Source of the DNA: Rhizoctonia solani
Lineage: Eukaryota > Basidiomycota > Agaricomycetes > Cantharellales > Ceratobasidiaceae
DNA length: 64,000 nucleotides
Reading direction: 5' to 3'
Assembly (NCBI RefSeq): GCF_016906535.1
Contig: NC_057384.1
Location: forward strand, 1,240,001-1,304,000
Below are positions 18,485-28,696 of this stretch, piece by piece. Position 1 is the stretch's first letter, and each line of letters starts with the position of its first letter. The notes under the pieces are model-generated. The model did no database searches. It saw only the letters and a list, made by a program, of their open reading frames with translations, and had not been told where the DNA came from. The position numbers and the translations under genes were made by a program.

Positions 18485-21400
18485 GGGTACCTGCTGCCGC
18501 GCGCAAGGACCCCAAGGACTCTGTGCTTGTTGAAATATGTAATATATCAAATAGTAACAATAGAATCTCTCCTCTCTTCACTATTTCAATCCAGCCAGAG
18601 AAACAAGCGGACCCACTAGAAGTCCTGATAGATTCAGGCGCAACATCATTGTTCCTTCATCCTCACACCGCAGAACTACTCCGCCTACCCCTAATAGACC
18701 TCCCTCAACCCCGTACCGTAACTATGCTTGATGGGTCAAGCCCCCAGGCTGGAAAGATTTGGAAAAAGGCCCACCTAACTTTCCTATTTGATGGTAAACA
18801 AATGACGGAAACCTTCCTGATTTGCAACACCGGATCACACGCTGCCATCCTAGGAATCAAATGGTTAGAAGCCCACAACCCCGAAATTGATTGGAACTCC
18901 CGTACCCTCTCTTTCCCCCACATTCCACCAGATCACGCTGCTATTGCCAAGGAGGAGGAAGCTGATAAAAATTCCCTTGAAGGAGTACCCCCTGAATACC
19001 ATCAGTACGCCAAGGTATTTGGGGAAGAAGAATTCAACAAGCTTCCCCCGCACAGGCATTACAACATTGCCATCAAACTCACAGAGGAAGGCCCACTTAA
19101 TTCCCCGTTATACAGCATGACCAATGCCAAGTCCGCCACACTCAAGGACTGGCTTAGGGACAAACTCAAGGCTGGAAAAATCCGCCCCAGTAAATCGTCA
19201 ATTAGCTCCCCAGTCATGTTTGTTCCCAAAAAAGATGGTTCCCGTCGCCTTGTAGTTGACTACCGTCGCCTCAATAACCGGACTAAGAAAAATGTGTACC
19301 CATTACCCCGTCCAGATGACCTCATGGCCCAACTCCGCGGCGCCAAGGTATTTACCAAACTGGACTTACGATGGGGTTATAACAATGTCCGGGTCAAGGA
19401 AGGTGACAAGTGGAAGACGGCTTTCCGCACCAAGTACGGCCTATACAAATCCTTGGTAATGACTTTTGGTTTAACAAACGCCCCCGCTGCCTTTCAACAC
19501 TTCATGAACGAATTGTTCAAGGACCTACTGGATGTATGCGTCATCATATACCTAGATGACATCCTGATTTATTCCAAGGATGACGCATCCCACACCCAAC
19601 ACGTCCATGAAGTTTTACGGCGCTTATTGGAAAACCAACTGTTCTGTAAGGCGTCCAAATGCACGTTCCACGTCACTTCTGTGGAATACCTGGGAATCAT
19701 TGTTTCAGACAAGGGTTTTAGTCTGGATAAACTCAAGATCCAGGCAGTACAAGAATGGCCGGTTCCCACAAAGGTCAAAGAAGTCCAATTGTTCCTAGGC
19801 TTTGCAAATTTTCTCCGCCGATTTGTTGCAAACTTCAGCCACATGGCTAGACCATTGCACAATCTGGTAAGAAAGGATACGCCATGGAAGTGGGATACCA
19901 GGGAACAGGAAGCCTTCCAGGGCCTCAAGGACGCTATCACCAACGCCCCAGTACTCTGTCACGCGGACCCTACCAAACCCTACTTCCTGGAAACGGACGC
20001 ATCAGGCGCAGCTTTGGGATCAATACTCAGTCAACGGCAAGAAGACGGAAGATTACACCCATTGGGGTTCCTGTTGGAATCATTCAAAGGTGCCAAACAG
20101 AATTATGACACCCATGACAAGGAACTCCTGGCAATCATCTGATCATTTGAGTATTGGCGTATATTCCTGGAAGGGACAAAACACCCAGTCACGGTTTTCA
20201 CGGATCATTGCAACCTGGAATACTGGAAGGAATCCAGAACCTTCAATCAACGACATGCACGATGGCACCTACTCCTTGCCGGTTATAACTTCCAGATTGT
20301 CTATTGCCCCGGGAAGCAGTCAGGGAAACCAGATGCCCTCTCACGCCGCTCAGACCATGCCGACATCCCTCCTACAGCTCAAACCATGCTCCCAGACCCC
20401 GTATTCGCAAACATTGCCCTGGTCACACCTGAAAAAGAGCTACAACGTCAGATCGAAGCATCTCTAGACCAAGATGAGTCCTTGGAGGAAATCCTCCAAT
20501 TCTTACAGAATGAGTCCAAAGCACCTCCCTCCATCAAACGCGCATTCAAAGATTACAAGATGGAGGCTGGATTACTATTCTACCAAGGACAAATTGTGGT
20601 CCCTGACGTTGGAACACTAAGGACGGACCTACTCCACATCTTCCACAACAGCCCCTTGGCAGGACATCCGGGAAGACAGCGTACCCTAGAATTGGTGTCA
20701 AGGAATTACTACTGGCCCGGTATCCGTGCAGACACGTATTGGCATGTAGATTCTTGTGAGACATGTCAACGGATCAGAAAGCCTAAGTACGCCTCTATCC
20801 CACCTCAGCCGCTTGAACTTCCTGTTAGACCCTGGCAACACGTATCATACAATATGATAGTAGATCTGCCTAAGGACGGAAGCAACGACTCCATCTTAGT
20901 CATAGTGGACAGCTTCACAAAGTATGGGATCTTTGTCAAATGTTCCAAAAAGCTCAAGGCCCCCAAACTAGCGGAGCTATTCCTGGAACACGTGTGGAAA
21001 CGTCACGGCATGCCTGAAAAAACGGTCTCAGACAGGGGAAGGGTGTTCAACAATAAGTTCCTGAAGGCACTATACCAACGCCTAGGAATTGACCCCCATT
21101 TCTCCTCAGCGTACCACCCCCAAAGCGATGGACAAACAGAACGAGTCAACCCTTCCATTGAACACTTCCTAAGGGCCTACTCGGGGGTTAACCAGCGGGA
21201 TTGGACTAAGTGGCTGCCAATGGCGGAATTTGCTTACAACAACGCCGTGCACAGTAGTACTGGGAAAACCCCTTTCAAGGCCTTATACAGATGGGAACCC
21301 ACCTTAACCCCATCCAACGTACCCACAGATGTCCCAGAAGCGGATGAACTTGCCCAAGCAATGGAAGCGCAATGGAAGGAAGTAGAGTTGGCCCTCCGGC

Positions 21401-21924
21401 AGGCCAAGCAACGGATGACAGCTGGAGAAAGCGGAAGCCCAACGGAATTTGAAATCGGAGAAGAAGCTTGGCTCGACGCCAAGAATGTCAACCTCAAAAC
21501 CTTAAGCCCCAAACTAACAGAACAACGCTTGGGCCCGTTTAAAGTTATTGAGAAAATCTCCGACCGCGCTTACCGGCTTGAACTACCCCCAACAATGCGC
21601 ATCCACAACGTCTTCTATGTAGGACTCCTATCCAAGGTCAAAAGGGACAACAAATGCACCTTTGAGAACCGCCCACCACCAGTCACCGTGGATGGAGAAG
21701 AAGAATACAAGGTGGAAGGGATCACCGATGCTGAAGAAAGGAACGGGAAATGGTTCTTCCGGGTCAAATGGAAGGGCTACGGGTCAGAAGAAAATACGTG
21801 GGAGCCTTGAGAAAACTTGAAAAACGCCGAAAAAATTTTGAAAAAATACGAAAAAGAAATGAAAAAGAAGGCCCTTGGCGCTGCCAAGGCCCTTAAGGGG
21901 GGGCAGTGTCGTAGACACAATTGA
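18478..21924 (+). pseudogene. pol: Element C pol, two in-frame TGA codons
   Basis: A single frame runs from the slippery site to 21924, inside the 3' LTR. It contains protease DSGATS, reverse transcriptase with intact YLDD (IIYLDDILIY), RNase H (LETDASG), the integrase HHCC region (HNSPLAGHPG, CETCQ), DDE blocks (SDRGRVF, DGQTERVN), a GPF module and a chromodomain. TGA at 20140-20142 falls in RNase H where B has His, and TGA at 21808-21810 cuts the chromodomain where B has Gln. A further change (VYCPGKQ for VYRPGKQ) also fits CpG transition. Protein similarity to B is high throughout. Confidence 0.88.
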
Positions 21925-22490
21925 TACCAGGGAATTTATTCCCAATTTCTCGAATTTAAACAAAGGCAATCAGAGAACATTTTCAATCACGTGACATCGG
22001 CGCTTATATCACACACTAAGCGCCAAGCCACGTCCCCATCCGCGCTTATCTCAGCACACGTAGCCACCTCCACCTGATGACATCATTATGACACGTCAGT
22101 GACACGTATGCATGAGTAAGGCCAACTGCGGAGCGGGGTTCTTATTTGATACGGTATTGCATATAATGTGTTTGTAAATAGCTTGCCTGTAGAATATATA
22201 AGGAGGCCAACCGACCATGGTAACACCCAGGTCAATTACCTCTTGTCGCATCCCCATTTCTGTACAAGGGCCCTAAGCCCAGTAACCCACTTAGCTACTT
22301 AGTCCACACCGCCTTAAGCGGCTTTCTCGCTGTAGTTACATAGTTGGTCATTGCCCTTACGGCCTTGATCATTGTAGTATAGCTGGTCGTTGCCGTAGGA
22401 TAGCTTGCCGCCGCCTTACGCGGTTCTCTACTTAGATACATCCGGCCGCAAGCGCCTTCCTCCTTGACGTCCTTATAGACGTCTAGGACA
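21907..22490 (+). repeat. 3' LTR of element C
   Basis: 584 bp, about five transitions from the 5' copy. It is preceded by the polypurine tract AAGGGGGGGCAG and followed by the GTTAC duplication. Confidence 0.92.
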
Positions 22491-22758
22491 GTTACCATGG
22501 TTGGTTGGCCTCCTTATATATTACAGAGGAGTGTCCAATTACAAATACATATATGCAAAATCATAACCAATAAGAACCCTGCTCCAGCTGCAGCCTTACT
22601 CATGCATACATGTTGCTGATGTGTCATAGTGATGTCATCAGGTGGAGGTGGCTATGTGTGCTGAGTAAGCGCAGATTGGGGACATTGCTTGGCGCTTAGA
22701 GTATGATATAAGCACCAAGATCACATGATTGAAAACATTGTCTGTTTATCTTTGTTTA
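22491..22758 (-). repeat. Old B/C-family LTR, second fragment
   Basis: Continues the LTR broken by element C (duplicated GTTAC at 22491-22495) up to GTTTA (22754-22758), where a solo LTR is inserted. CpG sites are largely lost compared with C. Confidence 0.75.
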
Positions 22759-23340
22759 TGCTGTAGACACACTTATACCAGGGGATTTTACTCCATTTTT
22801 CTCAATTTTAAACAAAGGCAATTGGACTATATTTTTGATCACATGACTCTGGTGCTTATATCATACGCTAAGTGCCAAGCTGTGTCCCCCATCTGCACTT
22901 ACTCAGCACATGTAGCCACCTCCACCTGATGACATTATTATGACATGTCAAGTGACACATATGCATGAGTAAGGCTGCAGCCAGAGCAGGGTTCTTATTT
23001 CATATATAGTACTTCTCTTCCCACACAGTGTATTTGTAATTAGATAGCTTGTAGAATATATAAGGAGGCCAACCAACCATGGTAACACCCAGGTCAATTA
23101 CCTCTTGTTGTATCCCCCTACTTGTACAAGGCCTTACAGCTGGTAACCACTTAGCTACAATGCCTTAAGCATTGCCCCCACTGTACTTACTTAGTCTGCC
23201 ATTGCCCTTAAGGCCTTGGTCACTGTATGTTAGTAGTTAGATGTTGTAGGGTAGACAGTTGCCACCTTCAGCAGTTATATTTGTATTCCACACAGCCACA
23301 AGCACCTGCACCCTTGACATCCTTACAGACATCTAGGACA
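22759..23340 (+). repeat. Solo B/C-family LTR
   Basis: 582 bp, TGCTGTAGAC...ATCTAGGACA, flanked by a GTTTA duplication (22754-22758 and 23341-23345). It is inserted in the older minus-strand LTR. The second base pair of the usual TGTC start has changed. U5 keeps a 6-bp hairpin CAATGC-CTTAA-GCATTG at 23158-23174. No internal region is present, consistent with LTR-LTR recombination. Confidence 0.85.
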
Positions 23341-23395
23341 GTTTAAGTTCAAGAAATTAGGAATAAAATCCCTTGGTATAAGTGTGTCTACAACA
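23341..23395 (-). repeat. Old B/C-family LTR, last fragment
   Basis: After the GTTTA duplication the U3 end of the older LTR resumes and finishes GTGTGTCTACAACA, the complement of the usual LTR start. Confidence 0.7.
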
Positions 23396-23507
23396 CTTAA
23401 GCAGTCCCTTCCTGTCCTGGACACGGTCACATGACCAGTACAAGTGGTTGCATGCTGGCCCAAGCCCAAAAATTTGGGGGGTAGCAGGTGTAATCATGGG
23501 TTGTCAG

Positions 23508-23578
23508 CAGAGGAATAATAGGGCTCTATGGCTTAGTGGTCAAGCTGGTTCAATTCCAGCTAGTTCTATTTTCCTCTG
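23508..23578 (+). ncRNA. tRNA-like hairpin, anticodon arm missing (SINE head or tRNA relic)
   Basis: Within 71 nt there is a perfect box A (TGGCTTAGTGG, 23529-23539) and a near-perfect box B (GGTTCAATTCC, 23547-23557) inside a 6-bp T-arm (AGCTGG/CCAGCT). The two boxes are only 7 bases apart, so there is no room for an anticodon arm. The outer ends CAGAGGAA and TTCCTCTG are complementary. It is not a functional tRNA; a tRNA-derived repeat is the best guess. Confidence 0.35.
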
Positions 23579-24949
23579 TTTATGACACTTCCCAACTAAG
23601 TAGTTACAGTAGTTAGGCCTTAGTTGTTAGCAGTTACAGCCACAAGTGCCTGCCCCACTAGTGCAGCTTGTCTTACAACAAGGCTACAACATATGGGAAT
23701 GTAGCTAAGCAATATACATGAATATAAACTGCACCTTTAAAGCTCTGGTTTTATAGACTATTGTACTCAACAACCATACAAAAGATCACCCAATCATACT
23801 GTATATGCTTGCAATCTTGGCCATGAGGCTCACAAGTAGCCAATGGCTTGTGCTACCCAAACAACTATTTATCTGAAAGGACAATGACATTAATTATACG
23901 TATGATTATAGCACAACCCCAATAATATTCTCATCCTATGGTCTGCAGCCAATCCAGGTTGATTTATTTAATTTATGCTCTAGACCATGTTTGGATGTGA
24001 AATGGCACAAGCCAGTCCCCTTGGCGCATTGAAGTCAAGGCAAAAACAAACCCTGGTGCATTAGTCTGGGCCCAATAGATGCCCACCTGAGGGCCATAGC
24101 CTTGTTCTTTAGTCCTGGCTAAAGTTCTGACCCCTTACCCCGGAGTTGCAATATTTCTTTTGACAGTTGTGCGCCAGGGACGATCAGCCACATTAGAACT
24201 TAGTTATGCCGATCGGCCATAATGCAAGTATGGTCATCAACAAACGTGGCTTTATGGCAGAACGAATAGCAATAGACAGTGCGATATTGCCATCGCTTGG
24301 TCTTGATCATCAGAGTTGCCCAAGATACCGCTGGAGTCTGTCAAATAACGGCAACGTCTGCAATGGCAAGCCCCTCAATAAAGTCTTGGAGACAATACAT
24401 ATTACATTTATCGACCGGGAGTGCCACACCTGAAGAAGGGGCTAAGAGGCAACAAGTGGTCTAATGGCTCATGAGCAGTTTCCGTGGATAAACTGTATAA
24501 AACGGTGTATCAGGGAGTACGTAAGTATGCATATATTCATAACCGGGATCGCTCTTGGTGCGGTAAATATCAGCGATTGGTTTAAATCATTGCAGCGGAT
24601 CGGATGACGAAGCAAGGTTGTACATCATGCGTGGCTTCATAGATGCGTTGCCACTGCTGTCCTACTCTCTGGTCCGGTTCGCTATGGGACGCTCGATCGG
24701 TAAAGGTAATCTACGTTGTCTCCGAGACTGTACCGAGTGTCATACCCTAAACGGGACCCCCAAAAACCCTGGAGCATTCTGGAGTGCTTCGGTTTTGGGA
24801 ACCTCCTCCTTAGGATCCAACGGATCCGAATTACTCGGTGATCACTCGGGAGCACTCCACGAGCAATTTCGAGCGTCATACTAAACGCTCCGGAGTGTTC
24901 GCCAATAATAGCGAGTTCCAGAGCGCTCCCAGGATTTTCGGGGCCTCGT
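23579..24949. other. No recognised gene
   Basis: About 1.4 kb. Only short open frames without family features. The segment 24757-24943 has weakly matching inverted ends and repeated GGAGTG/CACTCC blocks and may be a decayed MITE. Confidence 0.5.
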
Positions 24950-24952
24950 AGA

Positions 24953-25164
24953 CACGGTGGACCCCAAAAGTGCGGATTTTCTGAACGTGAAAAATCGCGC
25001 GTTATATGCGGAGTGTTGGCAAAATCCGACCATTTTTTCCATGAATCCGCATCCTCAACTCACCCCTGTGTGTCGTCGAGGTGCGGATTCTGCTATTTTA
25101 GGTGCGGATGTCTGGCAAAATCTGGACGTCATGCGGAAAATCCGCACTTTTGGGGCTCACCGTG
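24953..25164. mobile_element. MITE with 29-nt inverted repeats (CACTA-like ends)
   Basis: 212 bp. The left end 24953-24981 and the right end 25136-25164 are inverted copies matching at 27 of 29 positions (CACGGTG...CCCCAAAAGTGCGGATTTTC). AGA flanks both sides (24950-24952, 25165-25167), a 3-bp target duplication. Inside are two further near-copies of a GCGGA(N)TGGCAAAATC block. Ends starting CAC with 3-bp duplications fit CACTA/EnSpm-type elements; the superfamily is an inference. It has no coding capacity. Confidence 0.65.
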
Positions 25165-25167
25165 AGA

Positions 25168-25656
25168 GCCATCAAAGGCGACACTATTATCTGACAGACC
25201 CCAGTGGCACACTAGACAACTCCGATCCCCAAGACTAAGTGATGGCAGACTCGCGCTGTCTATCGCTATTCATTCTGCCATGAAGTCAGGTTCACGGATC
25301 ATCCCTACCTCTTACCCGATAGGCTTAGGCTCTGCATCAGCTGAGTTCTAGTGTGAACACGGGGTGATCACCTTTGGTGGGTAATTGTAAACGAAAATCA
25401 TACGATTCCGGGGCAAGGGATCAGAATTTCAGCCAATACAAAAGAACGACCATAACACCAGAGGAGACAGCGGAAGAAGGAGCCAGCTTCGCTTTAATAT
25501 ATCGGGACCGAACATGAATAATAGCTCGTAGTGGTAGTAGCCTTGCTTCTCAGTCGCTTAATCCCAAAAGGTTTGGAGATGGCTGCACCATTACGCATCT
25601 AGTATAAATAGTCTTCTATTGCGCTCAAGTTCACCACAGCATTTCTCAATCACTCA
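25168..25656 (+). other. Upstream region of the P450 gene
   Basis: 489 bp without a gene. TATAAATA at 25603-25610 lies 47 bases before the P450 start codon and is a plausible core promoter. Confidence 0.5.
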
Positions 25657-27609
25657 ATGGATATGAATATACTTCCAATGACTCACAGCTCGCGGTTAGG
25701 CCTTCTGATATTAGCGTTGTCTTTCATCGCTGCAGTTACTCTACTAGCATTGCGTTTTATCAGAACAAAAGGGCTATTGCCCCCATCTCCGCCAGAGCAC
25801 TGGATCTGGGGCAACATGGATAGTATTAACCAGCCCCACCAATATGTAGCTCTAGGCACAAAATACAAGGATAGTCTAGGTACGCTTCGAATCTTTCGTT
25901 ATAATCGATGAATGATCTGTTCATTAAGGCTATACCCGTGTAAAGGCGATGCTATTAGTATAAAAACGCCAATCGAGACGTTCATCGTCGTCAATACTAT
26001 AGAATCAGCCACAGAGCTGCTGGAAAAACAAGCCCTCTTGACAGCCAATCGCCCGAAAAATCTTATGATTCGCGATCTGTGGGTAACTGACAAGCAATTC
26101 ATCCTGGCGTAACTGCTGATGTACCATTTAGTCTCGGGTGGTCTGAAGGAGTGGCCTTCCGCAAGCATGATGAATGGCACAAAAGGCAGCGACGTCTGAT
26201 GACTTCAGCCTTACATTTTAGAGCTGCACGAGCATACGAATTTCAATACCTAGGCTCAACACTCGAGCTACTTAGACATATTCACTGGGATCAAACATCA
26301 TTTCAGAAGCATGTCGGCGAGATCATTAACAATTTTATGTTACGATTGACCTATGGTTGGACCTCCAGTCAAGGTCATAGTTCAACTACGATTGGCCAGA
26401 CATCTCCATACACGTTGAAAGGCTTGGCGCATTATTTTCTTGTCAATGACTTTCCTTTCCGTGAGTTGTCCTGCAATATAAGCTTCTATTCAGTGCCGTG
26501 TCCACAGTGGTTGATTTAGAGTTCACCTCTGTCTAGTGAAATATTTCCCCGATTGGTTCCCTGGCGGAAGCTTTCAAACATTCGGCAAAGAGGGAAAGGA
26601 ATCACGAACCATGTATGCGAGTGGTTTGTTTGAGACGGTGTTTGAGCAAGTGGTAGGTAGTTTGGTCCATGGAAATTTGGCTGAGCTGATTGCTGCGTCG
26701 ATAGCGCGCCGGTAAAACAGAAGTCGCATCATTTGTTTCCCGGTTGCTCGAGACTAATAAAGGGATTGACGGCACTGAGATAGAATCAATTAAATGGACA
26801 GCTGCCTCCTTGTTTGGAGGTATGTACTTCGATTATATCCATTGCCTATCCTCACAAAGTGATTGGTACATAACGTGTAGGAGGGACCACTACGGTAGGC
26901 CTAGTTTGAAGCTCCTGGTTAATTTCTATCTCGTAGTAATTCTTCGAAAGACCGTTGGTTTAGTGTTGTCCTTCATATTGATGGCATCGCTTCATCCCAA
27001 AGCGGCCAAGCTTGCGCAAGCCGAGATCGATGCTGTAATTGGGCGAGAGCGACTACCGAGACTCAAAGACCGAGACAACATGCCGTACACCAATGCACTG
27101 TTACAAGAAGTACTTAGGCTGTGTCCCCCCGCCCCCCTAGGTTTTTATACATCAACACAAAGTTGTATTGGATCTCATCAGTTTCAAAGGTCTTCCACAT
27201 ATTACTGCCACAGAAGTTCAGCTCTGGGGGTATCGCATTCCCAAGAATGCCACAATCAGTCCCAATATCTGGTTTGTCTCAAAATACATTATATTCCAAA
27301 TTTATTCTGAATCCTATACCCAGGGCTATGCTCCGAGATTCAGAGCACTTTTCGTCTCCGCACACATTCGATCCATCTCGTTATTTGAAACCAATGCCCG
27401 ACCCTGATCCTCGAAAGTACGTTTTTGGCTTTGGTCGTCGTGTATGCCCCGGGCAGCACCTAGCGAACAATGCTACTTGGATCATATGTACTAGCATCCT
27501 GTCGGTATTCGAGCTTCAGGCAGGCCCCGAGCTGCTTGCGAAAGTTGCAACGCTTGGTGGCCTTCCATCTCCGCAAATGTACAAGTTATTCCAACCATAC
27601 TTTGTATAG
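25657..27609 (+). CDS. Cytochrome P450 monooxygenase, 9 exons, 495 aa
   Basis: Model: 25657-25879, 25946-26078, 26132-26460, 26537-26652, 26705-26819, 26881-26894, 26951-27140, 27190-27271, 27324-27609. All junctions are GT...AG and the frame is kept. It has an N-terminal membrane anchor (residues about 10-32), proline hinge LLPPSPPEHW, K-helix ExxR (QEVLRLCPP), a PxRF-like region (FDPSRYL) and the haem loop FGFGRRVCPG with ligand Cys442. Membrane-bound P450s oxidise small lipophilic substrates; the substrate is unknown. The 14-nt sixth exon encodes helix I, which reads GGGTTTT without the usual acidic residue. The ending after FEL is shorter than usual, so the last exon boundary is less sure. 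Confidence 0.82.
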
Positions 27610-28696
27610 TGAGTGCTCTTTTTGGATCATGAGTTGGACGTTTCTAAGGGGTTGGTTATTGAAGTGACCCATTACCATTCCCGTGCAGTTTCACTGCTCG
27701 AGATCAAGCAGCTGTGGACCTTTTGATAAACAGTACCTAGGGCAGTGTCAATGAATTACATGTGAATTTACAGAGAATAAATGAATAAATTATATGCACC
27801 ACATCAATCATTCATTAAAGCTGGTTGTATATCGATAGACCGTTTGCAGTGGAGAGTATTGGGTCAAAGCTAAGGTCAGAGTGCTGCTTATCTAATCAGT
27901 AGCCGAGCGAATCACTGCTAATTTATACCAAGTTCTACATCATCTACCATGGTACGCCGCCGTGCCAATCGCAATGTAAAGCTTTCTGGTTCCCAAATCC
28001 AGAATAGAATTCTTGTTAAAGAGGTGCACTTGTGTATTATTGCGCGCTCGGGATATTTCCTGACAATCTGCCATAGTCCAATCGTTACATTACCGCACAT
28101 TCCTGATAGCGTAATAACAACTTGCCGCGACGGCCCACAATGCTTGCTTTCTCTCTAAATTTTCTTATCTGAAATATGTATGTGTTGATACCATATAGTA
28201 GAACTCAAAGTTAGCAATTACTCAACAAAATTGCCTACTTCTCCAAAAGGTACCACTCAGCTTGAGAGTCCTCTGGGGCGCCCTGGAGCTAAGTCTCCTG
28301 ATTGGAGAACTCTGGGCAGCCCCAGGGAAAGCAGTAATTTAGTTGAGTAATTAAAACGAGGATAACGTCCCGTGCATACAGACAGTGGGTAGTGGTTGTT
28401 AATATAACTTGAATCTTGTTTGGTACAATAACCAGAATGGTGGAACATCACCGCTCACCCTAACTTTGACCCTATCTTCTCCACTGCAAACGGTCTTCCG
28501 TTATGCGACTATCTGTAAACGAAAATATCTTTGCTCTCATTTATAATCAACCTATCACTTCCGACCTCATATTATCATACGCACAAACACCCCAGCCTCA
28601 CTCGTCACACAAATTCACTTGTAAATCTATAAATGCATTGACCCTTCAACTAGTTTCACAAACAACGAATTCAATAAAATACTCCGCTCTCCAGCT
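27610..28696. other. Intergenic, with a 137-bp inverted-repeat unit
   Basis: No gene recognised. The segment 28216-28352 has matching inverted ends (AATTACTCAAC...GTTGAGTAATT, about 16 of 19 positions) and inner complementary G/C blocks; it may be a small MITE or a stable hairpin, but no target duplication is evident. Confidence 0.4.

Larger units (their letters stand above)
16047..22490 (+). mobile_element. Element C: full-length Ty3/gypsy chromovirus with inactivating mutations
   Basis: 6444 bp with 584-bp LTRs (16047-16630 and 21907-22490) differing at about five sites, all transitions, and a GTTAC duplication. Order: LTR, primer site, leader, gag, pol, polypurine tract, LTR. It is inserted in an older LTR of its own family. 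Gag has a TGA at codon 10, and pol has TGA at 20140-20142 and 21808-21810, so it cannot be autonomous although every domain is present. Confidence 0.92.

Noticed and set aside
25900..25916. Stop codons inside the first P450, suggesting a pseudogene
   Set aside because: They fall in introns. Nine exons with GT...AG ends give a continuous 495-residue frame with the haem motif.
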